From assembly GCF_037137075.1 (NCBI RefSeq), contig NZ_JBBBNV010000001.1, positions 372,001-436,000 on the forward strand: 64,000 nt of DNA, written 5' to 3'. The DNA comes from JBBBNV01 sp037137075 (lineage in GTDB: Bacteria > Bacillota > Bacilli > Paenibacillales > NBRC-103111). The translations under genes and the position numbers were made by a program. Positions 52,586 through 61,284 of the stretch are shown here, one piece after another; within the stretch, counting starts at the first letter, position 1; every line of letters begins with the position of its first letter. Under the pieces are notes generated by a model, which was given only the letters and a program-made list of their open reading frames with translations, was not told the DNA's origin and ran no database searches.

Positions 52586-52855
52586 TTATGCAGGCACCCG
52601 TTTGGCAAAAATACGGTTCACCATTTTCTCAATCGTCGAGAAATTCTCAAACAGCAGCTCCTCGTCCTCGAACGCAACATTGAACAAGCCTTCAAATTCA
52701 ATAATCAGATTCATCGTGGCCATTGAGTCCAGACCATGAACGGCCAGGTCCTCCTGCCAGTCGAAGGCCTCGTCCGGCCCCAGCAGCTCCTGTACCCGGG
52801 CCTGTACCTGACCGCCGATCAGTTCCCTGCTCCATGCCTGAGATTGCTCCATCAT
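52586..52855 (-). CDS. Acyl carrier protein 1
   Basis: 89 residues. The phosphopantetheine site is the canonical GLDSM with Ser44, in LAVHGLDSMATMNLIIEFE, followed by acidic helix residues FEDEELLFENFSTI. Typical acyl or peptidyl carrier size. A GGGGGAAGC site precedes two adjacent ATG codons. It stands alone among non-PKS and non-NRPS genes, so it probably carries a starter amino acid or acyl group for tailoring while bound, as BtrI does in butirosin biosynthesis. Confidence 0.88.
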   Translation of the reverse strand: MMEQSQAWSRELIGGQVQARVQELLGPDEAFDWQEDLAVHGLDSMATMNLIIEFEGLFNVAFEDEELLFENFSTIEKMVNRIFAKRVPA

Positions 52856-53005
52856 GCTTCCCCCTTCTTGACCTTTGTGCCAGTTACCTTAAACGAATGG
52901 TTAAAAATAAAGCCCCCAGTACAGGAACGACAAGCCCGCCTGTTGTCCATAAACATCGTAAAAAAATCCGCAGCCCGCTCATTGGCAGGGTACACAAGTG
53001 GAGCG

Positions 53006-54025
53006 TCAGCCGGCTGCCGTCACCGCCGCATCCTCCAGCAGCATGTTCAGCAGACGCTCCTGGTCTTCCAGCAAGATCCTGCACTGCTGCTGCACAGCCG
53101 CCAGCTTCTCCGGCCGGGCGGACAGCGCAATTTTGTACAGCTGGTACAAGGTTTTGCGCCATAGCTCCCGCTTTTCGTTCCAGCTTGCCGCCAGATCGGC
53201 CGAACGCGTCAACCGGTGAGCATGCAGCGTCACAAAGCGTTCCAGATAGTCAATCTGATGCATAATGCCCCCGATTCGCAGGCAGTAGTACACATGCTTG
53301 CAGGTCGCGGAGAACTGCTCCTTATCCAGCTCGGCTAGGCCAGTGAACGCATCCGTATACGTTTTGTAAGCCAGCATTCCCTGGTAGCGTTCTCCGTCCA
53401 GCGCAGTGCCTGAGACGAAATCACGTATCCGGCTGCAGGCTGCGGCAAACCGCTCCGGCTCTGGCTTCGGCGCCATGCCGGGCTGCGGCTTAAACCGGGC
53501 AAAGCCCCACAAGCCGGCCGTCACGTTGTGCAGGGGCAGCGGTCCTTGATAGGAGAGCAGCTGGCCCGAAACATCATAAAAGGACGTATCCGCGACATAG
53601 GCCGTCCCTGCCTCCTCGTCCAGCCCGTACAGCAATATAATATGATTGCGCTCTTCGCCGTCCTGAAAAATGTCATGATACCGAAGCTGCTTGGTCCGCA
53701 TAAACAGCAGGACGAGCCGGTTATCCGCCAGTGTCTCCCGCAGCGCCGGAAGCGCCTCTTCGCCCCGGTTCAGCAGGTCAAATCTGTAATCGGCGCTAAA
53801 TCCATAGCAGTCTGCAAAGCGCCGGGCAATCTGCTCTTGAGAAGCCAGCCACATCGTCCGCATATCACCATGAAACTCCACATTCAAACCGTCGCTTTGC
53901 AAATACACATCCGCCTCATCCGCAGCAATATCGGGGTATTCACGCTTCAACATGTGCAGCAGGCCGGAAAACAGGCAGTGATAGCCCGTACGGGCGATGA
54001 AGTCAGGCGACACGAGATGGTTCAT
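53006..54025 (-). CDS. BtrH-like (C39-fold) protein 2
   Basis: 339 residues from ATG 54025 (GGGGAGAGG site upstream). The start RTGYHCLFSGLLHMLKRE has the Cys (C17) expected of the BtrH N-terminal domain. The second site is NHIILLYGLDEEAGTAYVADTSF, with the His and Asp. The C-terminal half is helical (CKHVYYCLRIGGIMHQIDYL). The protein is related in architecture to the 51291 gene but shares little direct sequence. BtrH transfers an acyl group from carrier BtrI to an aminoglycoside; two such proteins here match two carriers. Confidence 0.68.
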   Translation of the reverse strand: MNHLVSPDFIARTGYHCLFSGLLHMLKREYPDIAADEADVYLQSDGLNVEFHGDMRTMWLASQEQIARRFADCYGFSADYRFDLLNRGEEALPALRETLADNRLVLLFMRTKQLRYHDIFQDGEERNHIILLYGLDEEAGTAYVADTSFYDVSGQLLSYQGPLPLHNVTAGLWGFARFKPQPGMAPKPEPERFAAACSRIRDFVSGTALDGERYQGMLAYKTYTDAFTGLAELDKEQFSATCKHVYYCLRIGGIMHQIDYLERFVTLHAHRLTRSADLAASWNEKRELWRKTLYQLYKIALSARPEKLAAVQQQCRILLEDQERLLNMLLEDAAVTAAG

Positions 54026-54047
54026 CTGCACCTCTCCCCTCTTTCGT

Positions 54048-55061
54048 TCAGCATACCTGCGCCCGGTCCGTTTCGACCAGCGGAAGAACATGCTCGCCGA
54101 TATGCTTCATTTCCTCCGGCCCCGCCAGCCCGGAAAGAATAAAATAATGGGTCCCCAGCTCGTGATAACGAAGCAAGGTATCCCGAACCTCCTCATAGGA
54201 GCCGACAATGGACATGCCGTTAGACGTATTCAGCTGGGACAAGCCTCCCCATAGCGTGGAGGACTCCGGCTGGGCAATGCCCTTATAGTAGTCATGATAA
54301 CGGTTCATGCCCACGCTGTCGCAATTGTTGCGGAACAGTCGGTTCATCCGTTTCTGGAACGGGCTTGTTTGTTCTGCGTACCGGTGAGCCGCGGCCCATG
54401 CCGCCTCGGAGGTTTCCCTGGCGATAACATCAATCATGATGCCGCATTTCGGGCGGGCCCGCTGCGAAGAGACGAGACCCTGAAATTCGGTAAACTGCCC
54501 CCGGATCGTCTCAAACTCATGGCCGAAAACCAAATAATAATCGGCGTGCGCCGCCGCAGCCTCCATTGCATCCAGCGAGCTGCCGGCAAGAAAAACGGAG
54601 CCCCGGGTATCGGTCTTCGGATGCAAATCTGCATTCTGAACCTCAAAGAACTCCCCTTGAAAATTCGTAATGCCCTGCAACAGCCTGGAATACAGCGTCA
54701 AAAATTCCTTGGTCCGCCGGTAGCGAAGGGAATGCTCTGCGGTTTTAGCCATTTTGCCCATTTCAATCGCAGAGCTGCCCGTTACAATGTTGACATCGAC
54801 ACGGCCACCGGTGAGCAAATTCAAGGTTTGCTGTGCTTTGGCCATCGTGGTGGGCAAGGTATAGCTCGTATTTTGCGCAACCAAAATGCGCAGCCGTTCC
54901 GTTTGTCCGGCAAGGATCGTGGCGACAATCCACGGATCCATGTATTCATTGGCATTAATCACTAGCACAGCGTTAAAGCCATACTCTTCAGCCAGTCTGG
55001 TTTGCCGCACAATCCGATCCGTGTCTCCTTCGGGAAGCATCCAGCAAAACTCCAGCCCCAT
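54048..55061 (-). CDS. LLM class flavin-dependent monooxygenase
   Basis: 337 residues from ATG 55061, 4 bases after the carrier protein stop. It has a TIM barrel of the bacterial luciferase/SsuD kind: EFCWMLPEGDTDRIV, VLVINANEYMDPW, QNTSYTLPTTMAKAQQTL, TGGRVDVNIVTGSS (FMN-binding), and YRRTKEFLTLYSRLL. In SsuD-type proteins these surround FMNH2. It probably hydroxylates or oxidises a substrate bound to one of the carriers, as BtrO does in butirosin biosynthesis. A separate flavin reductase is not seen in the window, so one must be supplied from elsewhere. Confidence 0.85.
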   Translation of the reverse strand: MGLEFCWMLPEGDTDRIVRQTRLAEEYGFNAVLVINANEYMDPWIVATILAGQTERLRILVAQNTSYTLPTTMAKAQQTLNLLTGGRVDVNIVTGSSAIEMGKMAKTAEHSLRYRRTKEFLTLYSRLLQGITNFQGEFFEVQNADLHPKTDTRGSVFLAGSSLDAMEAAAAHADYYLVFGHEFETIRGQFTEFQGLVSSQRARPKCGIMIDVIARETSEAAWAAAHRYAEQTSPFQKRMNRLFRNNCDSVGMNRYHDYYKGIAQPESSTLWGGLSQLNTSNGMSIVGSYEEVRDTLLRYHELGTHYFILSGLAGPEEMKHIGEHVLPLVETDRAQVC

Positions 55062-55065
55062 CCCT

Positions 55066-55338
55066 TCACCCCGCCGTCTGTTCATTGGTCCAGCCGGATT
55101 CATATTTCTCCACCAGCTGCTTGATTTTATTAATGCTGTTCACGTTCTCTGTCAGCAAATCATCATCGTCGACCGCGATATTGAACTCAATCTCCAGCGC
55201 CACTACAAGCTCGACAACAAGGACAGAGCTCAATTGATAATCCGTTAAATTTGCATCCCAGCCCCACGCTATCACCTGCTCCGGCTCCACCTTCAGCACG
55301 CCGGCTACTATACCTGCGATTTCCAATTCGGTCGCCAT
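55066..55338 (-). CDS. Acyl carrier protein 2 (non-canonical DS motif)
   Basis: 90 residues from ATG 55338. The helical pattern and acidic third helix (EIEFNIAVDDDDLLTENVNSI) match carrier proteins. The attachment site reads YQLSSVLVVEL, with Ser38 in place but Ser instead of Asp before it. It would need to be tested whether a phosphopantetheinyl transferase accepts it. The gene starts 7 bases after the sugar dehydrogenase gene, which it follows, and ends 4 bases before the monooxygenase, suggesting coupled translation and a carrier-bound substrate for that enzyme. Confidence 0.78.
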   Translation of the reverse strand: MATELEIAGIVAGVLKVEPEQVIAWGWDANLTDYQLSSVLVVELVVALEIEFNIAVDDDDLLTENVNSINKIKQLVEKYESGWTNEQTAG

Positions 55339-55345
55339 CCCGACT

Positions 55346-56608
55346 TCACCCCGTTTCCAGGACATACCGGCCGTCGATAACCGGCTTGCCCTTGTATAGT
55401 TCCTGCTTCTCCCGGAATTCCGGCCAAGCCGTCAAGATCACCACAACTCCGCTGTTCTCTACAAGCTCCTCCAGCGACTCTGCATAGGCAATCGGCAGCG
55501 GGTAAGCTGTGCGGAACGCGCCCGACGCAATCGGATCATAAGCTGTAATTCGGCTGTATCCTTGCTCCAGCAGCAATTCGATAATGTCGCGGGATACGGT
55601 CCCCCGCACATCGTCACTGCCGGGCTTGAACGCCAAGCCAAGCACCCCGATCGCCGCGTCCGCTGCCGCCGCACGGCTGATTTGAGCGACAATGTGCCGC
55701 TTCACCTTCGCATTCACGGATAATACCTCTCTCAGCAGAGATGCCTCGTACCCTTTGGCGGATGCAGTATGAAGCAGCGCGCGGTTGTCCTTCGGCAGAC
55801 AGTAGCCCCCGAAGCCGCAGCCGGGAAACAAATAATCCGTCATACGCGCCGGTTCCCCGCTCCAGCGCTTGTCTTCATGCACAAGCCGGAACGCTTTGGC
55901 GGTGTCCACGTCCCCGATATGCCCCGCCAGCATCGCCATTTCATTGGCAAAGCTGATAAACGAAGCCAGCATGGAGTTGGACAAATATTTTACAAACTCC
56001 GCCGTTTGTGCCGATACAACATGAACCGGGACGCCAAAGGGCTCGTACAGCTGCTGCAGCAGCGGGCCGCTCATCGTATCCGCCGCCCCGATTACAATCC
56101 GGTCCGGCTGAATGAAATCCGACCAGGCCGCACCCTCGCGCAGAAACTCCGGATTGCTGGCCAGACCGACCGTCTCGCCAGGGGTTAGCCCTGCCGCTTC
56201 CAGCATAGGCTTAATAACCTCCGTCGTCGTAGACGGCGGAACAGTAGATTTGATGACCACAATCCGGGCCGTTTGCCGGTCCAGCTCTGCCGTGCACTGC
56301 CTGACAGCCTCGCATAAATCGGTTAAATCGACTTCTCCCTCCGGCCCGGCCGGCGTGCCGACACACAAAAAAATGTACCGTGCCTGATGTACTGCTTCCG
56401 CAAGCGAATCACACAGGAAAAACCGCCGATCCAAGTACCGCCCCAAATAATCCTGAAGATGCGGCTCGTGAAAAGGAACCCGCTTTTCCTTCAGCTGCTC
56501 CCGCTTAAGTCCATCCGCTTCATAGCCGTAGACCGCCGCCCCGATCCGGTGTGCCAAGCCGAGTCCGGTTGTTAATCCGACAAAACCGAGTCCGATAATG
56601 GCAATCAT
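55346..56608 (-). CDS. ugd: UDP-glucose 6-dehydrogenase family protein
   Basis: 420 residues. N-terminal NAD motif IIGLGFVGLTTGLGLA, then IFLCVGTP, KSTVPPSTT, NPEFLREGAAW, and the catalytic Cys in PGCGFGGYCLPKD; LGLAFKPGSDDVRGT is the usual second domain start. The enzyme oxidises UDP-glucose (or another NDP-hexose) to the uronic acid in two steps. Its gene overlaps the UXS-like dehydratase/decarboxylase gene upstream by 4 bases, the natural next step, so a pentose or 4-keto-pentose donor may be made. Confidence 0.85.
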   Translation of the reverse strand: MIAIIGLGFVGLTTGLGLAHRIGAAVYGYEADGLKREQLKEKRVPFHEPHLQDYLGRYLDRRFFLCDSLAEAVHQARYIFLCVGTPAGPEGEVDLTDLCEAVRQCTAELDRQTARIVVIKSTVPPSTTTEVIKPMLEAAGLTPGETVGLASNPEFLREGAAWSDFIQPDRIVIGAADTMSGPLLQQLYEPFGVPVHVVSAQTAEFVKYLSNSMLASFISFANEMAMLAGHIGDVDTAKAFRLVHEDKRWSGEPARMTDYLFPGCGFGGYCLPKDNRALLHTASAKGYEASLLREVLSVNAKVKRHIVAQISRAAAADAAIGVLGLAFKPGSDDVRGTVSRDIIELLLEQGYSRITAYDPIASGAFRTAYPLPIAYAESLEELVENSGVVVILTAWPEFREKQELYKGKPVIDGRYVLETG

Positions 56609-57696
56609 GGCTGCAGCACCTGCTCTTTTTGCAAGTAGGCTAAATACCGCCCGATGCCCTGCGCAACCCCGATTTCCGGCCGGAAGCCGAGCAGCCGGCG
56701 GGCCTTGCCGATATCCGGGCAGCGGCGGACCGGATTATGCGTCATATAGTTTGGTTCAGCGGAAGGCTCAAAACGGACCCGGCCCTGATACGCCCACAAG
56801 CCCGCGGCCTGTTCAGCGTACAAGCTGGCCAGCTCGCGTACGGAAATTTCCGGCTGGTCCATGCCGATATTGAAGCAGTCAAATTCGTGATGCAGCAGCA
56901 CCTGAATATAGCCGGCAATCGCATCGGCAATATAACAAAACGTTCGGGTCGGCGTGCCGTCGGAATGAATGACCAGATCCTCCCCCTGCAGCACCGCCCG
57001 GGCGAAATCCGCCGGCACCCTCCTGTCGCCCACCGACATGCCGGGTCCGTAATTGTTAAACGGTCTTACAATGCGGGCCGGGAGACCGCAGGTTTGATGG
57101 TATACATAACAAAGCGTCTCCCCCATACGCTTCGACTCATCATAGCAGGCCCGCGGCCCAATGCTCGCGACATGCCCCCAGTATGTTTCCGGGGTTGGCA
57201 CGTGCTCAGGCTGCGGATCGCCGTACACCTCGCTGCTGGAGAAGAAGAGCAGACCTTCCAAGGGGCGTTTCCGGTAAAACTCCAGCACATTTTTCAAGCC
57301 AAATACATTCGCTTCAATCGTTTCAATCGGATATTTCCGGTAAAAGGAAGGCGAAGCAATGGAGGCCATATGCAGCACATAATCGGCGGCCCCGGCGGAT
57401 CTGACATCCTCAAGCCGGTCTTTGCCGATGTCGAAGGAAATGACTTCAAGCTGATCCCATTGCGCCTCCAGCACTTCCAGCCAGCGCGGCTTGCCCAGGA
57501 GGAAGCTGTCCAGCAGCACCAACGAGCGTATGGGAACGCCGGATCGCAGCAGCTCCGCAAAAAAATGCGTCATATAAAAACCGATGAAGCCCGCACAGCC
57601 GGTAATCACAACGGTTTTCCCCGCAAACCGCTCCGCTTGAGGGAGCTTGCTGCGCAGATAAGCCATATCTTCCCGCATAATCTCATTCTCCGTCAC
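56605..57696 (-). CDS. NAD-dependent epimerase/dehydratase (UXS-like)
   Basis: 363 residues from GTG 57696, with GGAGGG 6 bases upstream; the longer open frame overlaps the neighbouring gene without a start. Rossmann motif TGCAGFIGFYM, then FFSSSEVYGDP, the catalytic YDESKR (Tyr and Lys) preceded by GPRACYDESK, and RIVRPFNNYGPGM. The GPRxCYDExKR block is typical of UDP-glucuronate decarboxylase (UDP-xylose synthase). With the ugd-type gene next to it, UDP-glucose to UDP-glucuronate to UDP-xylose is a reasonable pathway; other 4-keto sugars remain possible. Confidence 0.82.
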   Translation of the reverse strand: MTENEIMREDMAYLRSKLPQAERFAGKTVVITGCAGFIGFYMTHFFAELLRSGVPIRSLVLLDSFLLGKPRWLEVLEAQWDQLEVISFDIGKDRLEDVRSAGAADYVLHMASIASPSFYRKYPIETIEANVFGLKNVLEFYRKRPLEGLLFFSSSEVYGDPQPEHVPTPETYWGHVASIGPRACYDESKRMGETLCYVYHQTCGLPARIVRPFNNYGPGMSVGDRRVPADFARAVLQGEDLVIHSDGTPTRTFCYIADAIAGYIQVLLHHEFDCFNIGMDQPEISVRELASLYAEQAAGLWAYQGRVRFEPSAEPNYMTHNPVRRCPDIGKARRLLGFRPEIGVAQGIGRYLAYLQKEQVLQP

Positions 57697-57698
57697 TG

Positions 57699-58484
57699 CT
57701 AGCCCTCCTTCCGGTCCGCCCAGCATTTCCAGGGGGCGCCGCCTGCAGCCCACAGCTGCTCCAAATACTGTTTGTCCCGCATCGTGTCCATACATTCCCA
57801 AAATCCGGCATGGCGGTAAGCCATCAGCTGTCCGTCCTCGGCAAGCCGGGTCAGGATATGGCTCTCCAGCACATCCTCGTCCTTGTTGGCATAATCCAGC
57901 ACACCGGGCTCGAAAACGAAGAACCCGCCGTTAATCCAGCTGTCCACAGCCACCTTTTCCTTAAAGCAGACGACCTGATCGCCCTCCAAATCCACCGTGC
58001 CGAACCTCGCCCGCGGTCTGACGATCGTAACGGTGGCCAGCTTGCCGTGGGAATGATGAAAATCGAGCAGCCGTTTCAAATCAATATCGCTCACCCCGTC
58101 GCCGTAGGTTGCCATAAAGGTGCCTTCCTGCAGCCGATCCTTTAAACGCCTCAGCCGCCCGCCCGTCATCGTATGCAGTCCGGTATCGACCAGATGCACG
58201 CTCCAATCCAGCGCACGCCGCTGTGTTACATCGATTGCCGCCCGGGACATGTCAATGGAGAAATCGCTCTGCAAATAAGCGTAGTTCAGGAAATACTGCT
58301 TGATAACCTCTGCTTTGTAGCCGAGTGCCACGATGAATTCCCTGAAGCCGAAAGCGTTGTAGTTGTTCATAATGTGCCACAGCATCGGCATGCCGCCAAT
58401 CTCCACCATCGGCTTCGGCTTGACAACCGTTTCTTCGCCGAGCCGGGTGCCGAAACCGCCTGCAAACAATACCACCTTGGTCAT
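57699..58484 (-). CDS. rfbF: Glucose-1-phosphate cytidylyltransferase-like nucleotidyltransferase
   Basis: 261 residues from ATG 58484, behind AGGAGG. The nucleotidyltransferase signature GGFGTRLGEETVVKPKPM, FIVALGYKAEVIKQYF, ATYGDGVSDID (DxD metal site) and INGGFFVFEP are the RfbF/DdhA pattern, so CDP-glucose is the likely product. No CDP-glucose 4,6-dehydratase of the RfbG kind is adjacent; the UXS-like enzyme may act in its place, or the enzyme may use another sugar phosphate. It lies 2 bases before the UXS-like gene. Confidence 0.85.
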   Translation of the reverse strand: MTKVVLFAGGFGTRLGEETVVKPKPMVEIGGMPMLWHIMNNYNAFGFREFIVALGYKAEVIKQYFLNYAYLQSDFSIDMSRAAIDVTQRRALDWSVHLVDTGLHTMTGGRLRRLKDRLQEGTFMATYGDGVSDIDLKRLLDFHHSHGKLATVTIVRPRARFGTVDLEGDQVVCFKEKVAVDSWINGGFFVFEPGVLDYANKDEDVLESHILTRLAEDGQLMAYRHAGFWECMDTMRDKQYLEQLWAAGGAPWKCWADRKEG

Positions 58485-58527
58485 AATTCTCCTCCTTTCA
58501 AGCCACAGGGATAAAGGGATAAGCCGT

Positions 58528-59328
58528 TTAACTGCTGGCGCTGGTGTAATTGCGGATAGCAATGTTCCACAGCTTGCGCGAAAGAAACAGGAACAGCACC
58601 GGTGCGGCAATAAACCAGACCATATAAGAAACGCTGAGCTTATCGAGCGCAAACAGTGTGGAGAAGTTGGTAATGATGAATACAGGAAACAGGAAAATGC
58701 CCGCCTGCTGAATACTCCGTCCATAGATGTTCATCGGCACATGGTTCATGTCCCACAGGTTTGTGGAAATTTCATTCACTGCTGCTGTCTTCACCGTCCA
58801 GAATGAAATCAGCGACGGGATCAGGAAAATGGCGTACTTCAATACCACACCCAGAAAAATGAATCCTGCAAACCCAAGCACCTTCACCGGCGTCACCGGA
58901 ATGCCCAGCCGCGACCAGCCGATCACAATCATAACGATGCCGCCCACAATGTTGGAAAAGGAATAGCCGAAGTCGATGCGGCGCAGGGTGGCGATGAATT
59001 GCAGGGAAACCGGCTTCGTCATAAGCAAATCCAGCGTGCCGTCACGCACATGATTGCTCAGCAGCATGAAATTGGAATAAAAGAAAAAGCAATAAAAGCC
59101 GGTCATCATCGTAAACGAGCCTACGTACATGAGCAATGAATCTGCGGTATAGCCGTTAATTTCAACCCCAATGCGAAATGCAACCAGTACATACAGCAGC
59201 TTGATGAACATATACGCAATTTCAATTGTATTGGCGAACAAAAAATTGATGCGGTATTCCATCTGGGCGATAAAGCAGTTTTTGAAAAAAACCCAGTAAA
59301 TAAACCCGTATTTTCTCAGTGTGTTCAT
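58528..59328 (-). CDS. ABC-2 type permease 1 (exporter)
   Basis: 266 residues with six membrane segments. The loop VRDGTLDLLMTKPVSLQF is typical of the ABC-2 (PF06182-like) family, in which a permease pair works with one ATPase. It lies 6 bases after permease 2. With the ATPase at 60119 the set would export the product of the cluster. The two permeases are similar in layout but not in sequence. The family includes exporters of small molecules and resistance transporters; the actual cargo is unknown. Confidence 0.82.
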   Translation of the reverse strand: MNTLRKYGFIYWVFFKNCFIAQMEYRINFLFANTIEIAYMFIKLLYVLVAFRIGVEINGYTADSLLMYVGSFTMMTGFYCFFFYSNFMLLSNHVRDGTLDLLMTKPVSLQFIATLRRIDFGYSFSNIVGGIVMIVIGWSRLGIPVTPVKVLGFAGFIFLGVVLKYAIFLIPSLISFWTVKTAAVNEISTNLWDMNHVPMNIYGRSIQQAGIFLFPVFIITNFSTLFALDKLSVSYMVWFIAAPVLFLFLSRKLWNIAIRNYTSASS

Positions 59329-59334
59329 GGCCCG

Positions 59335-60144
59335 TCAGCCTCCCACGGCGATGTACTTTTTGAAGCCCGTACGCCACACCAGATTGGACAGCGCCGCAAA
59401 AACACCAATCCAAAGCACCTGCATTCCGATGCCTTCCAGCATTTGCAGAAGCGACAGCTTCCCGCACAGCACGTTAATCGGGAAATAGACGACGTAATTA
59501 AACGGAAGCGCGTGCAGCACCGATTGCATGAGCGGGGGATAAATATCGAGCGGAAACAGCCCCCCGCTGGCAATGTTGGCCAGCAAGCCAAAGGTACGGA
59601 ACGCGCCGTTGGCTTCATGAAACCAGAATGCCACTCCGCTCAGGCAATAATAAATGAAAAAGTTCAGGAGCAGCGCAAACGGAACGACACACAAAAACAA
59701 AATCACCTGCTCCGCCCGGACCGGGAAAGCCAGCAGCGCATTCAATACGAACACCACCAGCACCGAAATGCTCAGTATGATCGACATTTGGACGCTTTTT
59801 TCCCCTAGAAAGCAGCTGATCCGGTAGGCAAAATAACCAATCGGCTTCACGATGTATTTGTTCATGCCGCCGTCTTTGATGTCCCGGGCAATTTCGAATT
59901 GAAAGCCGGTGCCGACCAGCTTCGACATCAAGACGGCCAGAATCGAATAGGCGATCAGCTGGTTATAGGAATAGCCGAACACATCCGATTTGCCTGAGCT
60001 GAGGAACACCGCCCGCCAGAAAAAGCATTGAATGATAATGGGAAAAATACAGCTGAACAGGCTCAGGAAGAAGTTCGTCCGGTATTCCATCGAATTTTGC
60101 ACGCCCAGCGAGAACGATTTAACATACTTGCTCGGCACGAGCAT
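59335..60144 (-). CDS. ABC-2 type permease 2 (exporter)
   Basis: 269 residues from ATG 60144 (in-frame earlier starts overlap the ATPase gene further). It has six membrane segments; the conserved loop IARDIKDGGMNKYIVKPIGYF matches the ABC-2 motif of the partner permease (RDG, KP). The gene overlaps the end of the ATPase gene by 26 bases, so the two are translationally coupled. Confidence 0.82.
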   Translation of the reverse strand: MLVPSKYVKSFSLGVQNSMEYRTNFFLSLFSCIFPIIIQCFFWRAVFLSSGKSDVFGYSYNQLIAYSILAVLMSKLVGTGFQFEIARDIKDGGMNKYIVKPIGYFAYRISCFLGEKSVQMSIILSISVLVVFVLNALLAFPVRAEQVILFLCVVPFALLLNFFIYYCLSGVAFWFHEANGAFRTFGLLANIASGGLFPLDIYPPLMQSVLHALPFNYVVYFPINVLCGKLSLLQMLEGIGMQVLWIGVFAALSNLVWRTGFKKYIAVGG

Positions 60145-61123
60145 CTTCTTCACCGCCTCTTTGGTACAGCATCGCAATTCCCTCTTCAATCGGAACGTCT
60201 TCAATGGTGAAATCGATTACCGGCAGGTGATTCAGCACCCATTGCGACAGCCGCTTGATATCGTTTTTCTCGAATTCAATTTTGACCTGAAGATCCTTGA
60301 CTTCCTTCACACTGCCGATTTGCTGCAGCACCCGCTCCTCAATCGGGTCCGACAGCACCAGCTTCATAATTTTTTTATGACCAAAAATATCGTTGACCTC
60401 GCTCAGGCTCCCGTCAAACATGACCTTGCCGCGATTGATAATGATGGTGCGCTTGCACAAGTCCTCGATATCGTTCATGTAGTGGCTTGTCAGCACAATC
60501 GTCGTCTTTTTCTCCTGGTTGTAGCTTTTGAAAAACTCGCGAATTTTGCGCTGGGATAATATATCGAGGCCAATCGTCGGCTCATCCAAAAACAATACCT
60601 TGGGCTTATGAATCAGCGCTGCAATCAGCTCCATCTTCATCCGTTCACCCAGGGACAGCCGGCGGACCTGCACCTTCAGAAGATCCTTCACATCGAGCAG
60701 CTCTGCAAGCTCGCCAAGGGTGCGCTCGTACTCCCGATCCTCCACCTCATAGATGCATTTGTTCAAATAGAGGGATTCATTCGCAGGCAAATCCCACCAC
60801 ATCTGATTTTTTTGCCCCATGACGATGGAGAACTGCCGCTTGAAATCATTTTTGCGCTCCCAAGGGGTGTAGCCCAGCACAGTCGCGCTTCCGCTGGTCG
60901 GATACAAAATCCCCGACAGCATCTTCAGCGTGGTTGTCTTTCCCGCTCCGTTCGGACCGAGAAACCCGACAATCTCCCCCTGCTCGATTTCAAACGAAAT
61001 GTCGGAGACCGCATCCTTAATTAATGCTTCGCGGCGGAACAAATTTTTGAACGAGCTTTTTAAGCCCAATTCCTTGTTGTAGTAGCTGAACGATTTGGAC
61101 AGCTTGTCGACTTGGATAATCAT
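60119..61123 (-). CDS. ABC transporter ATPase (exporter)
   Basis: 334 residues from ATG 61123 with AGGAGA 7 bases upstream. Walker A GPNGAGKTT, Q-loop MGQKNQMWWDLPA, signature LSLGERMKMEL, Walker B VLFLDEPTIGLD and the switch His (TSHYMNDIE) are all present. A C-terminal domain of about 90 residues follows (GSVKEVKDLQVKIEFEKND), as in the ABC-2 subfamily with a long N-terminal extension (NLFRREALIKDAVSDISFEI). It drives the two permeases encoded next. Upstream is an inverted-repeat element. Confidence 0.9.
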   Translation of the reverse strand: MIIQVDKLSKSFSYYNKELGLKSSFKNLFRREALIKDAVSDISFEIEQGEIVGFLGPNGAGKTTTLKMLSGILYPTSGSATVLGYTPWERKNDFKRQFSIVMGQKNQMWWDLPANESLYLNKCIYEVEDREYERTLGELAELLDVKDLLKVQVRRLSLGERMKMELIAALIHKPKVLFLDEPTIGLDILSQRKIREFFKSYNQEKKTTIVLTSHYMNDIEDLCKRTIIINRGKVMFDGSLSEVNDIFGHKKIMKLVLSDPIEERVLQQIGSVKEVKDLQVKIEFEKNDIKRLSQWVLNHLPVIDFTIEDVPIEEGIAMLYQRGGEEDARAEQVC

Positions 61124-61142
61124 CGTCAGGTCTCCTTTAAGG

Positions 61143-61252
61143 GTGCGGTGAAAAACAGATGTGCCTCCGGCCGGGACGTGGGAATCCGCCTGCAAGGCGA
61201 CCGCTCTCGCTGCTCCGCTCTATCCCGTCCTCCGGCTTTGTTTTCACCGCAC
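61143..61252. repeat. Intercistronic element bounded by 12-bp inverted repeats
   Basis: GTGCGGTGAAAA at 61143-61154 is repeated in reverse at 61241-61252, and partial CCGG/CCCGTCC inner pairings lie between. It fills most of the gap between the Gfo/Idh and ATPase genes. It could be a folded RNA, an attenuator or a MITE-like insert. Confidence 0.5.
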
Positions 61253-61284
61253 GTTTTGAGGTCCGCCTATTGGCTTCTTCTTGC

